Below, piece after piece: positions 55,971 to 64,000 of a DNA stretch of 64,000 nucleotides. Below the pieces are notes generated by a model that saw nothing but the letters and a program-made list of their open reading frames with translations, had not been told where the DNA came from and did no database searches. The translations under genes and the position numbers were made by a program. Origin of the DNA: an uncultured Endomicrobiia bacterium (GTDB lineage: Bacteria > Elusimicrobiota > Endomicrobiia > Endomicrobiales > Endomicrobiaceae); NCBI GenBank assembly GCA_938040055.1, contig CALHWY010000007.1, positions 1 through 64,000 of the forward strand. Direction: 5' to 3'. Within the stretch, counting starts at the first letter, position 1, and every line of letters begins with the position of its first letter.

Positions 55971-57107
55971 TTAATATTTAACCTCTGTAAATTTTATTTC
56001 ATCATTTATTATTTCAAACTCTACATATCTTATTTTTAGTGATAATTTATTATTTTCATTATTAAAGCTGTTTAAGCTGTCAACAACTTTTTTATAATCA
56101 TCTTTTGTTTTATCTGATATTTTTCTTGAAATTATCATTGGTTCCATATCAGACGGCCTATTAGGGATATAATATTGTTCTAACCAATCTAAATATCTCT
56201 GAATTTGATTTATTATTCCTGGATAAGCGCAAGTTGATTTTAATTCTATAGGTATAACTTTTCTGTTTTTATCACTAATAGAAAGCATGATATCTATTCT
56301 CTGCATACCCACACCACATGAAACTTCATTTCCTAACCACTCAATATCATAATTTTTGAATATATTAATATTATTTATATTCTGCAAAATATATGTTTGC
56401 AAATGAGCTTCAAATTTATTCCCCTTATTATATTTACTTATTAACCTTGGTAATATATTAATCTTTTCTTTTCTGCCTTTGTATTTATTTACTTTTTCTA
56501 TATTTATAATTTTTTGAGTTTTTTTATCAAATGAAAAATTGGTTCCAGATAATATGCACCTTAAATTCTTTTTTCTAATTAAATCAATAAGCCTTTCACT
56601 CTCATATAAAGTAATCATTGTATTTCCACGATTGCCTTTTAATTTTCTATATATTAAGCTCCATAACATCTGATTCGGTGATTGAATGTTTTTTATTTCA
56701 TCTAACGCTTCCCATTCGGTAATGCCGTCTGCATAAACTTGTTCCGGTTCAATTATTGCTCTAAATGTTAATGATTTTCGCAAATATTCCTTTAAATATT
56801 GATTTTCATCATTATTATCCAAGAAAGACAAATTTTCTTTTATCTTAAAAACACCATAAAATTTCCCTTCATGAATTTCTTCTTTAGAATTTTGTTGTAA
56901 ATAAAATATTACATGATCTCCTTTTCTTACTCTTTGAATGTCAGCCATCATTGCAAGTAAATTCGTCTCTTTTTTAGAGTGCAATTCAGTAAAACTGTTA
57001 TTGTTAAAATCAATATATTCGTCTTTAGCACCGGTTCCAACAAATAAATATTCTAAATGGTATTTAAAAGTTGTAGAGTCAACGATAAAAACATGGGTAG
57101 TTGACAT
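55971..57107 (-). CDS. Putative restriction endonuclease: PUA/EVE-like N-terminus and NucS-like PD-(D/E)XK nuclease
   Basis: 378 residues. The C-terminal half contains a PD-(D/E)XK core: D272 in GMQRIDIMLSI and E288-x-K290 in VIPIELKS, followed by QIQRYLDWLEQY. This resembles the nuclease part of NucS/EndoMS (DUF91-like). The N-terminal 120 residues (VFIVDSTTFKYHLEYLF, RKGDHVIFYLQ, GKFYGVFKI) suggest a PUA/EVE-like fold that may recognise bases. It lies between two DNA methyltransferase genes with start/stop overlaps (TAATG with the upstream gene), so it is most likely the nuclease of a restriction-modification system. The specificity is unknown. Confidence 0.72.
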   Translation of the reverse strand: MSTTHVFIVDSTTFKYHLEYLFVGTGAKDEYIDFNNNSFTELHSKKETNLLAMMADIQRVRKGDHVIFYLQQNSKEEIHEGKFYGVFKIKENLSFLDNNDENQYLKEYLRKSLTFRAIIEPEQVYADGITEWEALDEIKNIQSPNQMLWSLIYRKLKGNRGNTMITLYESERLIDLIRKKNLRCILSGTNFSFDKKTQKIINIEKVNKYKGRKEKINILPRLISKYNKGNKFEAHLQTYILQNINNINIFKNYDIEWLGNEVSCGVGMQRIDIMLSISDKNRKVIPIELKSTCAYPGIINQIQRYLDWLEQYYIPNRPSDMEPMIISRKISDKTKDDYKKVVDSLNSFNNENNKLSLKIRYVEFEIINDEIKFTEVKY

Positions 57108-57880
57108 TAAAACTCCTTCTTAAAAACAAAGATATATTCATGCTTAAACAAGAAATAATCGCTTTTCAGAGCCCTATATTTCCAAATAGAGTTAATTCCA
57201 AGTTTCCCGCGATTTCCTTCTATGTTTTTAACTATTATGCCTTTAAGTTTCATATTAAAATTTTTGTTAATCATATCCATACAATAAAAACTTAAAGGAA
57301 TAACTTCGCTTTTTTTATAAACATCACCTATAACTAAAGCAAAATATTTATTTTTTTCTAAAACTTGCAAAGTGTTATTACAAACCGTTTTAAATTTCTC
57401 AATAAAATCTTCCAACTCGCAAGCCTTAGACAAATCGTTTTTGTGGTCCGTAAACTTAACAATATCCATATAAGGAGGATGCATTATTACAAATTGAACT
57501 TTCTCAGTCTTAAATTTTTTGCCGGCAGAAAGCAAATACTTGTCTACTTCTTTTTTATTCAAGACATCAACATTTTCCAAATAATATTGCTTGCTAAAAT
57601 TCCCTTTCATCTCAGATTTTACATAATCGACTATTTTCTCATTTATATCAAACCCTATATATCTGCGATTTAAGCACTCGCATTCAAAAAGAGTGGTTCC
57701 CGCTCCGGCAAAGGGTTCAAACACGATATCGTTTTCTTTCGTATATCTTCTTATCAATTGATTTGGAATTTGCGGGATAAAGTTCCCGTGATAAACATTT
57801 TTATGCTTACCGCTTTTATCTCTTTCTTTTATAATCCAAAGAGAATCGACATTGATTTCATTGTCATTTATGGTATTCAT
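57107..57880 (-). CDS. Second DNA methyltransferase (N4/N6-type)
   Basis: 257 residues with the SAM-binding FEPFAGAGTTL (54-64) and the catalytic HPPYMD (134-139), in which His replaces the usual Asp/Asn/Ser of (D/N/S)PPY. YIGFDIN follows the first motif. ATG at 57880 overlaps the iorA stop as ATGA; the longer upstream frame is a shadow inside iorA. The stop is followed directly by the nuclease start. AT-rich like its two neighbours. With the D12 enzyme it could protect the two strands of an asymmetric site. Confidence 0.82.
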   Translation of the reverse strand: MNTINDNEINVDSLWIIKERDKSGKHKNVYHGNFIPQIPNQLIRRYTKENDIVFEPFAGAGTTLFECECLNRRYIGFDINEKIVDYVKSEMKGNFSKQYYLENVDVLNKKEVDKYLLSAGKKFKTEKVQFVIMHPPYMDIVKFTDHKNDLSKACELEDFIEKFKTVCNNTLQVLEKNKYFALVIGDVYKKSEVIPLSFYCMDMINKNFNMKLKGIIVKNIEGNRGKLGINSIWKYRALKSDYFLFKHEYIFVFKKEF

Positions 57881-59598
57881 CTTTCTATTTTCCGTTCCGT
57901 CAGCGCGCCGAATTTGCAGGCATTGACGCAGACATTGCAGCCGGCGCACAAAAATTCGTCCAGAAACGCAAAACCGTCTTCGCCTTTGTATACGGCCGGA
58001 CAGTCTATCTGCCAGCAAGCGCCGCATTTTACGCATTTTTCCTTACTGAATACTGGGACGGGAAGTTTCTTCCTGTCAAGCACCCTGCACGGATACCTTA
58101 CTATCAGCACCGAAAGAGCGTCTTTTTCCATAAGCTCTTTAATTTTATTTTGCAGATTTTTGTCGAAAGCGTGTATCGATTCGACTATATCGGCGCCCGC
58201 CGCTTTGCATATGTCTTCAAGAACCAGTTTTTTTGTCGTTTCTCCCTTGGCGGTAAAACCGGTCGAAGGGTTCGGCTGGCTTCCGGTCATGGCGGTGGTG
58301 GAATTGTCGGAGATAATAAGCAGCCCTTTTGCTTTATTGTAAGCCGCGTTCACAAGCCCGGTAATGCCGGAATGAACAAAAGTAGAGTCTCCTATTATTC
58401 CGGCGACTTTATCATGGCCGAGTATCTTTGAAAAACTTTCAAAAACCGTGACGCTCGCGCCCATGCATATCGTCGTGTGAAGCGCGCCCAAAGGCTGTGA
58501 AGCGCCCAGAGTATAGCAGCCGATATCTCCGGCGACGACGGCTTTAAGTTTTTTAAGAGCGACGAATACAGGCCTGTGCGAACATCCCGGACACATAACG
58601 GGCCTTCTTGCTTTCGCGGGAGTATCGGTCTTTTTTTTGCCTCCGATTATTTCTTTTACAAGAACGCTGTTAAGCTCGCCCACCCTGTAAGAAGGGTCTT
58701 TCGCTTTCGCTTCTATGCCCAGCTGTTTTACATGCTCTTCAATAAACGGTTCCAGTTCTTCTATAACGTAAAGAGTTTTAACTTTTTGCGCGAACTCTTT
58801 TATAAGTTTATCGGCAAAAGGATAACTCATTCCCAGCTTCAGATATGAAGCATCGGGATAAGCTTCTTTCGCGTAAAGATAAGAAACCCCGCTTGTGATG
58901 ATTCCTATCGACGTATCATTTATTTCCATTTTATTTAAAGCGGAGTTTTCGGCGTATTTTTGCAGTTCGAGCAGTTTTGCTTCCAATTCGACATGTTTTT
59001 TATAGGCATTGGCCGGCACCATAACGTATTTGGCGGGATTGGGAGAAAAAGGTTTAAGACCGGCTTCCGTTCTTTCTCCTGTTTCAACATTTTCTTTAGT
59101 ATGGGAAACGCGCGTAGTCAGCCTTATAAGAACGGGCGTATCGAATTTTTCGCTTATTTCAAAAGCCGTTTTCGCCATACGGTAAGCTTCGGCCGGACTG
59201 CAAGGTTCAAGCATAGGCATTTTGGCGAACTTCGAAACAAGCCTGTTGTCCTGCTCGTTCTGCGAAGAATGCAGTCCCGGCTCGTCGGCAGTCACGACTA
59301 TAAAGCCGCCTCCCACGCCCGTGTAAACGGAAGTCATAAGCGGATCCATCGCGACATTGACCCCGACATGTTTTGACGAATAAACGCTTCTCGCTCCGGC
59401 TATTGAAGCGCCAAGCGCAACTTCATAAGCCACTTTTTCATTTACCGACCACTGCGCGTCGACTTCGTCAAAACGCGTTAAATACTCAAGTATTTCCGTT
59501 GCCGGCGTGCCCGGATAAGACGCCGCGACCTTTAAACCCGCTTCATAAGCGCCGCGCGCCAAAGCTTCGTCCCCTGATAAAAGCTCGATTTTTTTCAT
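57877..59598 (-). CDS. iorA: Indolepyruvate:ferredoxin oxidoreductase alpha subunit
   Basis: 573 residues from MKKIELLSGDEALARG (ATG 59598). The pyrimidine domain (ASYPGTPATEI), the TPP-binding domain (MCPGCSHRP, GDIGCYTLG, IIGDSTFVHSG, ISDNSTTAMTG) and two C-terminal [4Fe-4S] motifs (CVKCGACWQIDCP, CAGCNVCVNACK) are all present. It oxidises indole- and phenylpyruvate. Its 3' end overlaps the first gene of the restriction-modification cassette by 4 bp. Confidence 0.93.
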   Translation of the reverse strand: MKKIELLSGDEALARGAYEAGLKVAASYPGTPATEILEYLTRFDEVDAQWSVNEKVAYEVALGASIAGARSVYSSKHVGVNVAMDPLMTSVYTGVGGGFIVVTADEPGLHSSQNEQDNRLVSKFAKMPMLEPCSPAEAYRMAKTAFEISEKFDTPVLIRLTTRVSHTKENVETGERTEAGLKPFSPNPAKYVMVPANAYKKHVELEAKLLELQKYAENSALNKMEINDTSIGIITSGVSYLYAKEAYPDASYLKLGMSYPFADKLIKEFAQKVKTLYVIEELEPFIEEHVKQLGIEAKAKDPSYRVGELNSVLVKEIIGGKKKTDTPAKARRPVMCPGCSHRPVFVALKKLKAVVAGDIGCYTLGASQPLGALHTTICMGASVTVFESFSKILGHDKVAGIIGDSTFVHSGITGLVNAAYNKAKGLLIISDNSTTAMTGSQPNPSTGFTAKGETTKKLVLEDICKAAGADIVESIHAFDKNLQNKIKELMEKDALSVLIVRYPCRVLDRKKLPVPVFSKEKCVKCGACWQIDCPAVYKGEDGFAFLDEFLCAGCNVCVNACKFGALTERKIER

Positions 59599-60280
59599 TG
59601 TTGATAAAACCTTTAAAATAGAAGTGTTTTTCAAAAAAACGCATTGTTCCAATTTTATCTTTTTTAGAGGGTTTGCGCAAGGAAAACGATTTTTTTAAAA
59701 GTTTTTTTACGCCGACGAAAAATTTTGTTTTGCAGGCCGGAATTTGCAGCCGGCTTTTCAAAAAGGCGCAAAAAATTTTTCTTTTTTCACCATCCGGCAA
59801 AAAACCGGCGGTTTGCGCGCAAAATCCCGGCTTTTGTGACAAAATATACGGTTATGCGCGGGAGAAAATATAAAGCAATTTGTTATATAACAGTCCCGGT
59901 TTTTTTGTTTTTCCGGAGATATTTTCGACCGTTTATAAAATCATACGCAAAACAAAAAAACCGCCCCGGCTGGCAAATGTTTTGCCCCCGCAGGTTGCAA
60001 CGGCTTAAAAAGCAAAGACTTTCTAAAAAAAACCGCCGGCAGGAAATGCCGTATTATCGCAGAAAAAGTGAAAATAACATAAAACGAATACTTGGAAATT
60101 TGAAATTGAAAAAAGGAGATAAAAAATGTTTATTTGCGGATATTTTTGACTTTAACGCGCGCAAAAGCATAAAAATTTTCTTAAAGCGCCGCTCTTTTTA
60201 TGCGCTCGTATACAAATTCCTCATCATAATGCGATAATGCGGCAAAGCTGAAAACCGCGTCCGCCCGAAGAATATAAAGC
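59599..60280. other. 0.68-kb intergenic region upstream of iorA
   Basis: No gene supported. The region is lysine/arginine-codon-like in several frames, a composition bias rather than coding. An A/T-rich stretch before 59700 may hold the iorA promoter but no clear -35/-10 pair is visible. Confidence 0.4.
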
Positions 60281-61510
60281 TCATTTCCCGCATTCAAGCA
60301 AAGTATATTCATGGCTGCCTATGTTTTTGCGGACTTTTAATATTTTCAGACCCGCCTTAAATACGCATTCTTCCATTTCGGTTTGGGCGTATATTTTGCT
60401 GTTTCCGTTTGCTATGGCAGTAAAATACAAAGAGGTGTGCGTAAGGGAAAGTTTCGCGGCGGAAAATTTCTGGTTGTCCCAAAAAGGTTCCAATATGTAA
60501 AGCTTCGAATTTGCGGACATAACGGCTTGCGCTTTTTTAAGAATCAATATTATTTCTTCTTTAGAAAAACAGTCTAAAAACTGGCTCATAAGTATAATGT
60601 CCGGACCGTTTACGCCGTTTTTCGCCGCTTCAAAAGCAATCCCGTTTTCTTCTCCGGCCGCGACAGCGCTTCCGGGAAACTTCGTTCCGGGGAACTTTGT
60701 TCCCTTTTTATTTCCAGTTTCAGATATTTCATTGTTTAAACTGCCACAGTTTTCTTCTCCGGCCGCGACAGCGCTTCCGGGAAACTCCGTTCCGGGGAAC
60801 TTTGTTCCCTTTTTGAGAATGTCTATCGGATAAAAAACGCATTTTCCGGCATATCCGGCGGCTTGCAGATTTTCTTTCGCTTTTTCCAACTGCTGCGGAA
60901 GATCCAAAAGCGTAATATTTCCTTTAAAACCTTTTGCAAACAAAGCAAGTTCGAATTTGCCTGTATTGCATCCCACGTCAAAGACATTTTCCGGATTTTC
61001 CGACAGAATTATCTTTATAACGTCCTCGAAAGCATTATCGGAATAAAAATGGTCAAAAGCGAACCAGCTGCCGCGCGCCCGCTGCGGCAATTGGGAAAGA
61101 GCTTGATAAACGGTAGACCAGCCGCCGAAAACTTTCAAACCTTCCGGCTTTCCGTTCTCAAATGATTCCTGAAGATAAAAAGCGCCCTGATAACAGACGT
61201 CATTGACAAAATCCATATTGACGCGCGTCATAGAATCATATAAAAAACACCGCACTATTTTAGACGCCGCATATAAACCGCCGCCTTTTGCCGAAACTAT
61301 ACCCGCGCTTTCAAGAACTTCAATCAGCGTGCTTACGGCATAATGCCCGAGATTGAGCTTATTTTCCATTTCCGCAAGCGACAGCCCGTCTTTTCCGGCA
61401 TCATCCAAAACTTTGAATATGCCAAGATTCAGCGCCGCTCTTACAGCCTGAAAAGTCAGCGGAGAAAAAGCTATTTTCTGCGCCTCGGACTTTGCGTCAA
61501 CCATTCTCAT
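60281..61510 (-). CDS. SAM-dependent methyltransferase with in-frame repeat insertion
   Basis: 409 residues. The N-terminal half is a winged-helix dimerisation domain of the CrtF/acetylserotonin O-methyltransferase type (FSPLTFQAVRAALNLGIF). The Rossmann domain has VFDVGCNTGKFELALF and LLDLPQQLEKA. Between the fifth strand (FYPIDILK) and GPDIILMSQFLD lies an insertion of about 65 residues, containing KGTKFPGTxFPGSAVAAGEE twice. Related enzymes are about 345 residues, so the insertion explains the extra length. The enzyme probably methylates a small lipophilic compound; polyene or flexirubin clusters often include one, but it lies 25 kb away from that cluster. Confidence 0.8.
   Translation of the reverse strand: MRMVDAKSEAQKIAFSPLTFQAVRAALNLGIFKVLDDAGKDGLSLAEMENKLNLGHYAVSTLIEVLESAGIVSAKGGGLYAASKIVRCFLYDSMTRVNMDFVNDVCYQGAFYLQESFENGKPEGLKVFGGWSTVYQALSQLPQRARGSWFAFDHFYSDNAFEDVIKIILSENPENVFDVGCNTGKFELALFAKGFKGNITLLDLPQQLEKAKENLQAAGYAGKCVFYPIDILKKGTKFPGTEFPGSAVAAGEENCGSLNNEISETGNKKGTKFPGTKFPGSAVAAGEENGIAFEAAKNGVNGPDIILMSQFLDCFSKEEIILILKKAQAVMSANSKLYILEPFWDNQKFSAAKLSLTHTSLYFTAIANGNSKIYAQTEMEECVFKAGLKILKVRKNIGSHEYTLLECGK
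60644..60814 (-). repeat. Two 66-bp direct copies inside the methyltransferase gene
   Basis: Copies at 60644-60709 and 60749-60814 are nearly identical and start 105 bp apart (35 codons), so both are read in the same frame. Each contains a perfect GGGAAC/GTTCCC hairpin and a CGGCCG dyad. Between them lies a short non-repeated linker. The arrangement resembles in-frame palindromic elements known from Rickettsia genes. Confidence 0.85.
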
Positions 61511-61635
61511 AATTTGTGCCCCGTTTCAATTTATTATATTTTTTCTTTTAAAAACGGATTCTTTCCGTTCCGTAAAAATTTGTGTTCCGGCGCCGTTTGC
61601 CATACGGCAAAAACGTGTTTTGCAGCGCGAAATTT

Positions 61636-61881
61636 TCAGTTTAAAAACAAAAACTTTTCTTTCCAGGTTTTAAATTTTCGCAAATTTTTTTGTTTTTTTT
61701 CGGCGGTGCGTCCTTTTTCGGCTTTTCCGGAAAAGCCGGCATAGGCGCTATTGACGAAATATTCGTATCTGTTGCGGAAAAAACCTTCAAAATCCGCCGT
61801 GAACTTTTTATCCGTCTGCGCCTGTGCAAAATCCGCGGCAAAAAAGATAAATAAAACCGGCAAAATTAAAGCCCTGCTCAA
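61636..61881 (-). CDS. Short secreted protein, perhaps a truncated porin
   Basis: 81 residues with a signal-like leader (LILPVLFIFFAADFAQA) followed by KFTADFEGFFRNRYEYFVN, which resembles the first strand of alginate-porin-like barrels, then a basic tail. It starts with a TTG at 61881 and has no good ribosome-binding site. It could be a 3'-truncated outer-membrane protein rather than a functional gene. Confidence 0.45.
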   Translation of the reverse strand: MSRALILPVLFIFFAADFAQAQTDKKFTADFEGFFRNRYEYFVNSAYAGFSGKAEKGRTAEKKQKNLRKFKTWKEKFLFLN

Positions 61882-61890
61882 AAATATTTT

Positions 61891-63246
61891 TTATTTGATT
61901 TTGCTTTTTATCCATTCCCGTATTTTATCAAGCGCCTGCGCCGAAAACGGTTCATCCTTTCCTGTGACGGACTCCGCGCCGGCTTTCCGAAAAAAATGGT
62001 CAAGTTCCGGAAAATATTCAACCGTAATGTCTTTATTGCCGCCCGCCCGCAGCGCTTTTTTTACAGCTTTAAGATTTTGTCCGGCGGGCACCTGAAGATC
62101 TTTGCCGCCGCCCGCAGCGAATACCGGACAGCTTATTTTTTTAAGCGCGTCGGCCGGATCATAAACAAGATATTGCTGCATTTGTTCGTCATTATAAACG
62201 CCGATATACATACGCATAAAATCCGGCCTGCTTATTCCTTTCGGCATTTCACCGGGCTTAAAAGAATCGAAAGTTTTTCCAAGATAATCGATTACGGCTT
62301 GTCTTTTCTGCCGCCGGTCCCGGCTGCCGGCCGCTATCGCTATAAGGTTTTTGTTTATTTTCAGATCTCTTTTCAGCGTTTTACGTCCGGTGCCGGAAGC
62401 TTTGCCGGCCAAAGCATAACTTTTAAGCATTATATCTTTTCCCGCAAGCCCGGCTCCGGCGAGAAGCACTAAAAAAGCCGCACCTTGTTCTCCTGCGACG
62501 CAGGACGCGGACGCGGGCGCTCCCTGACCGTGGGCGATTATGCCGGTTTTTTTTATGTCGATGTCTTTTCTAGTTTTAAGATATTCAAAAGCGGTTTTTA
62601 TGCCGCCGGCGCAGTCAAGCGCGGCGGAAATATTATGCCAAAAAAAAGAAGCGGTTTCGCCGCTCTCGTAAATAAAGACCGCGAAACCGCTGCGCACGAA
62701 ATAATCTGCGACGTATGAAAAAGGAAAGTGGCCGCCGCCGTAGTCTTTTTCGTTGCGGGCGGCGTTTGAATCCGTAAGGATAATGGCGGGAAAAGGCCCC
62801 GCGCCGGCGGGCAGAGCCAGAACTCCCGCGAAATCCTTTCCGGTTTTATCGTCCGAAAAATAAATTTTTTCTTTTTTGTAAGGACAGTTCTCCGAAGCGT
62901 CCGCATTGTTTCTGGCAAAATCCATTCTGAACCCGGTTCCTTTATGCGTCAAAAACCCTCTGATTATCCCGTCTTCGCCCAGAACGCCTCTGTAATATAT
63001 CGCGCGATCGTCAATCCCGAAACGCAAAAGCGGCTCTTCAAAAGACAAAAAGGAAACCCGCAGCGTTTTTCCGTCCGGGTCTATGCCGTCAAGCTTCGCG
63101 CAATACGAGCCGCCGCTAAAACGCAAATCCAAAACCGGGCAAACTCCGCGCTCTTTAAGCCGGCCGCGCCATTGTCCTGAAATATTTCCGGCAAAAACCG
63201 CGCATGAGAAAAACAGCGAAACAAAAATTAAAAAAACTTTTTTCAT
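61891..63246 (-). CDS. Secreted alpha/beta-hydrolase-fold protein without the nucleophile serine
   Basis: About 451 residues from the ATG at 63246, with a signal peptide (KKVFLIFVSLFFSCAVFA). The first 110 residues form a beta-rich domain usual for this dienelactone-hydrolase-like family. The C-terminal hydrolase domain keeps the acid (GGGKD) and the histidine (ELDHFF) regions. The nucleophile elbow reads AHGQGA, with Gln (Q243, frame numbering) where Ser is expected. The usual GSGPQDRDE segment is also replaced (TDSNAARNEKD). It is probably inactive as an esterase or has a changed function. Confidence 0.8.
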   Translation of the reverse strand: MKKVFLIFVSLFFSCAVFAGNISGQWRGRLKERGVCPVLDLRFSGGSYCAKLDGIDPDGKTLRVSFLSFEEPLLRFGIDDRAIYYRGVLGEDGIIRGFLTHKGTGFRMDFARNNADASENCPYKKEKIYFSDDKTGKDFAGVLALPAGAGPFPAIILTDSNAARNEKDYGGGHFPFSYVADYFVRSGFAVFIYESGETASFFWHNISAALDCAGGIKTAFEYLKTRKDIDIKKTGIIAHGQGAPASASCVAGEQGAAFLVLLAGAGLAGKDIMLKSYALAGKASGTGRKTLKRDLKINKNLIAIAAGSRDRRQKRQAVIDYLGKTFDSFKPGEMPKGISRPDFMRMYIGVYNDEQMQQYLVYDPADALKKISCPVFAAGGGKDLQVPAGQNLKAVKKALRAGGNKDITVEYFPELDHFFRKAGAESVTGKDEPFSAQALDKIREWIKSKIK

Positions 63247-63262
63247 TTTCAAATATTTTGTC

Positions 63263-64000
63263 TCAGCCGCCTATATGATAAATCAATTTGAGCATTGAAT
63301 CGAAACCCTCGCGTTTGCCGCAATAACCGCGCAAACCCAAATCCGCCGACACAGACCCGGTTTTAGCCGATACACCTATTTCGCCCACGCCGGTGCCCCC
63401 TTTTAAAGACGGAGAATCTATGGAAAAACCGTGTATTTGCGCGCCTATTTCGCCGCTGAATTCGTATTCGAACTTTGCCGCCGCGTAAGGAGTAAAAAAG
63501 CGGCCGGCAGAATAATAAGCTTTTGTTTGCGCCTGCAATCTGTGCGAATTTGAAATATCGAACTTAAGCGTTTCTCCCGAAGATAAATACGTATCGTCGC
63601 TGTCTTGATATATAAAAGAATATTTGACGCCGGCGTCCAAGCCGAACTTTCCGGCAGGCTTAAACACGTATCCGCCGCCGGCGTTTAATCCGTAATACAG
63701 ACAGTCGGTGGAATAAGAGGTTTTGGCTCCCATAATGCCGAGATCCCTGCTGCTGAAATCGTTCTTTATTTCTCCAGCCCTGCCAGCCAGCGCAAAATAA
63801 AAATTTTCCCGGTCTACATGCCCCAATATGCCAAATCCGGTATAAAAAGAATCTCCGTCTCCGCGCACTCCGGCAAAACCGTGGAAATTATTATATGAAT
63901 TGTAATCTCCGTGCCCGTGTTCAAGAAAAGCTCCGAAAGCAAGTTTATTGTCTTCGCTGAAAATAAGACCGCTTGCAAGACCGCCCATAACCGAAAACCC
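63263..64000 (-). CDS. Autotransporter beta-barrel domain (5' end beyond the window)
   Basis: At least 245 residues, open through position 64000. Alternating hydrophobic/aromatic strands, KLAFGAFLEHGHGDYNSYN, YTGFGILGHV, and a C-terminal LRGYCGKREGFDSMLKL-type strand fit the type V autotransporter barrel. It inserts in the outer membrane and exports a passenger domain encoded further right. The chain ends in IYHIGG instead of an aromatic residue, which is unusual. Confidence 0.8.
   Translation of the reverse strand, partial: GFSVMGGLASGLIFSEDNKLAFGAFLEHGHGDYNSYNNFHGFAGVRGDGDSFYTGFGILGHVDRENFYFALAGRAGEIKNDFSSRDLGIMGAKTSYSTDCLYYGLNAGGGYVFKPAGKFGLDAGVKYSFIYQDSDDTYLSSGETLKFDISNSHRLQAQTKAYYSAGRFFTPYAAAKFEYEFSGEIGAQIHGFSIDSPSLKGGTGVGEIGVSAKTGSVSADLGLRGYCGKREGFDSMLKLIYHIGG

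Noticed and set aside
57881..58036. N-terminal extension of the second DNA methyltransferase
   Set aside because: The added 52 residues are Arg-rich, antiparallel in frame to the ferredoxin-like end of iorA, and lie before the better ATG at 57880.
59725..60237. Plus-strand frame of 170 codons upstream of iorA
   Set aside because: Extremely Lys/Arg/Phe-rich text from A/T and CCGG words, with no start signal and no motif.

Overview
The window looks like chromosomal DNA of a Gram-negative, strictly anaerobic, fermentative bacterium. The envelope evidence is a LolA-like carrier, an LpxL/HtrB-like acyltransferase, a small outer-membrane beta-barrel and an autotransporter barrel. The anaerobic evidence is a class III ribonucleotide reductase with its radical-SAM activase, an indolepyruvate:ferredoxin oxidoreductase (iorAB) with a phenylacetate-CoA ligase, and a giant 2-hydroxyacyl-CoA dehydratase activase. 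A member of the Elusimicrobiota fits this mix, but there is no 16S rRNA or other marker here and that is only an inference. Among convincing intact genes, only the ZIP transporter at 36146-36871 reads on the plus strand.

Layout. 1-7.1 kb: one arm of a dispersed inverted repeat beside a metF remnant, a membrane protein, the 1414-residue activase, a beta-barrel protein and a truncated NYN-domain gene. 7.6-11.3 kb: nrdG, a 60-residue free-standing glycyl-radical domain, and nrdD without that domain. 12.5-30.3 kb: an aryl-polyene (APE/flexirubin-type) gene cluster, all minus strand. It holds two condensing ketosynthases, a KS-like/acyl-adenylate ligase fusion, two ACPs, two hotdog dehydratases, a ketoreductase, a thioesterase, a glycosyltransferase, two acyltransferases, a LolA-like carrier, an MMPL exporter fused to a lipoprotein-like domain, and a phytoene-desaturase-like flavoenzyme. 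31.2-35.6 kb: a DUF4097 protein, an alpha-oxoamine synthase (BioF-like), a frameshifted AT-rich HEPN-like gene and a second SDR reductase. 35.8 kb: the second arm of the inverted repeat. 36-49 kb: a ZIP transporter, YbaK deacylase, SIMPL protein, lipoprotein, two ankyrin membrane proteins around uppP, a glycerol-1-phosphate dehydrogenase/HAD pair, and a CoA-binding-domain pseudogene with two frameshifts. 47.4-59.6 kb: related membrane proteins, an ACT-domain protein, paaK, and iorB...iorA with a three-gene AT-rich restriction-modification cassette between the two ior genes. 60.3-64 kb: a methyltransferase carrying an in-frame DNA repeat, an alpha/beta-hydrolase-like protein lacking the nucleophile serine, and a partial autotransporter.

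How the genes work together. The polyene genes form a self-consistent type II pathway: an activated starter is loaded on an ACP, extended by KS/KR/DH, then modified by acyl-, glycosyl- and redox enzymes and moved to the outer membrane by the LolA/MMPL/lipoprotein set. IorAB, PaaK and the ACT protein form an aromatic amino-acid/arylacetate module. Coding density is low. Gaps of 0.3-1.2 kb separate operons, and several contain readable but frameshifted gene debris or short repeats, which suggests ongoing gene decay.
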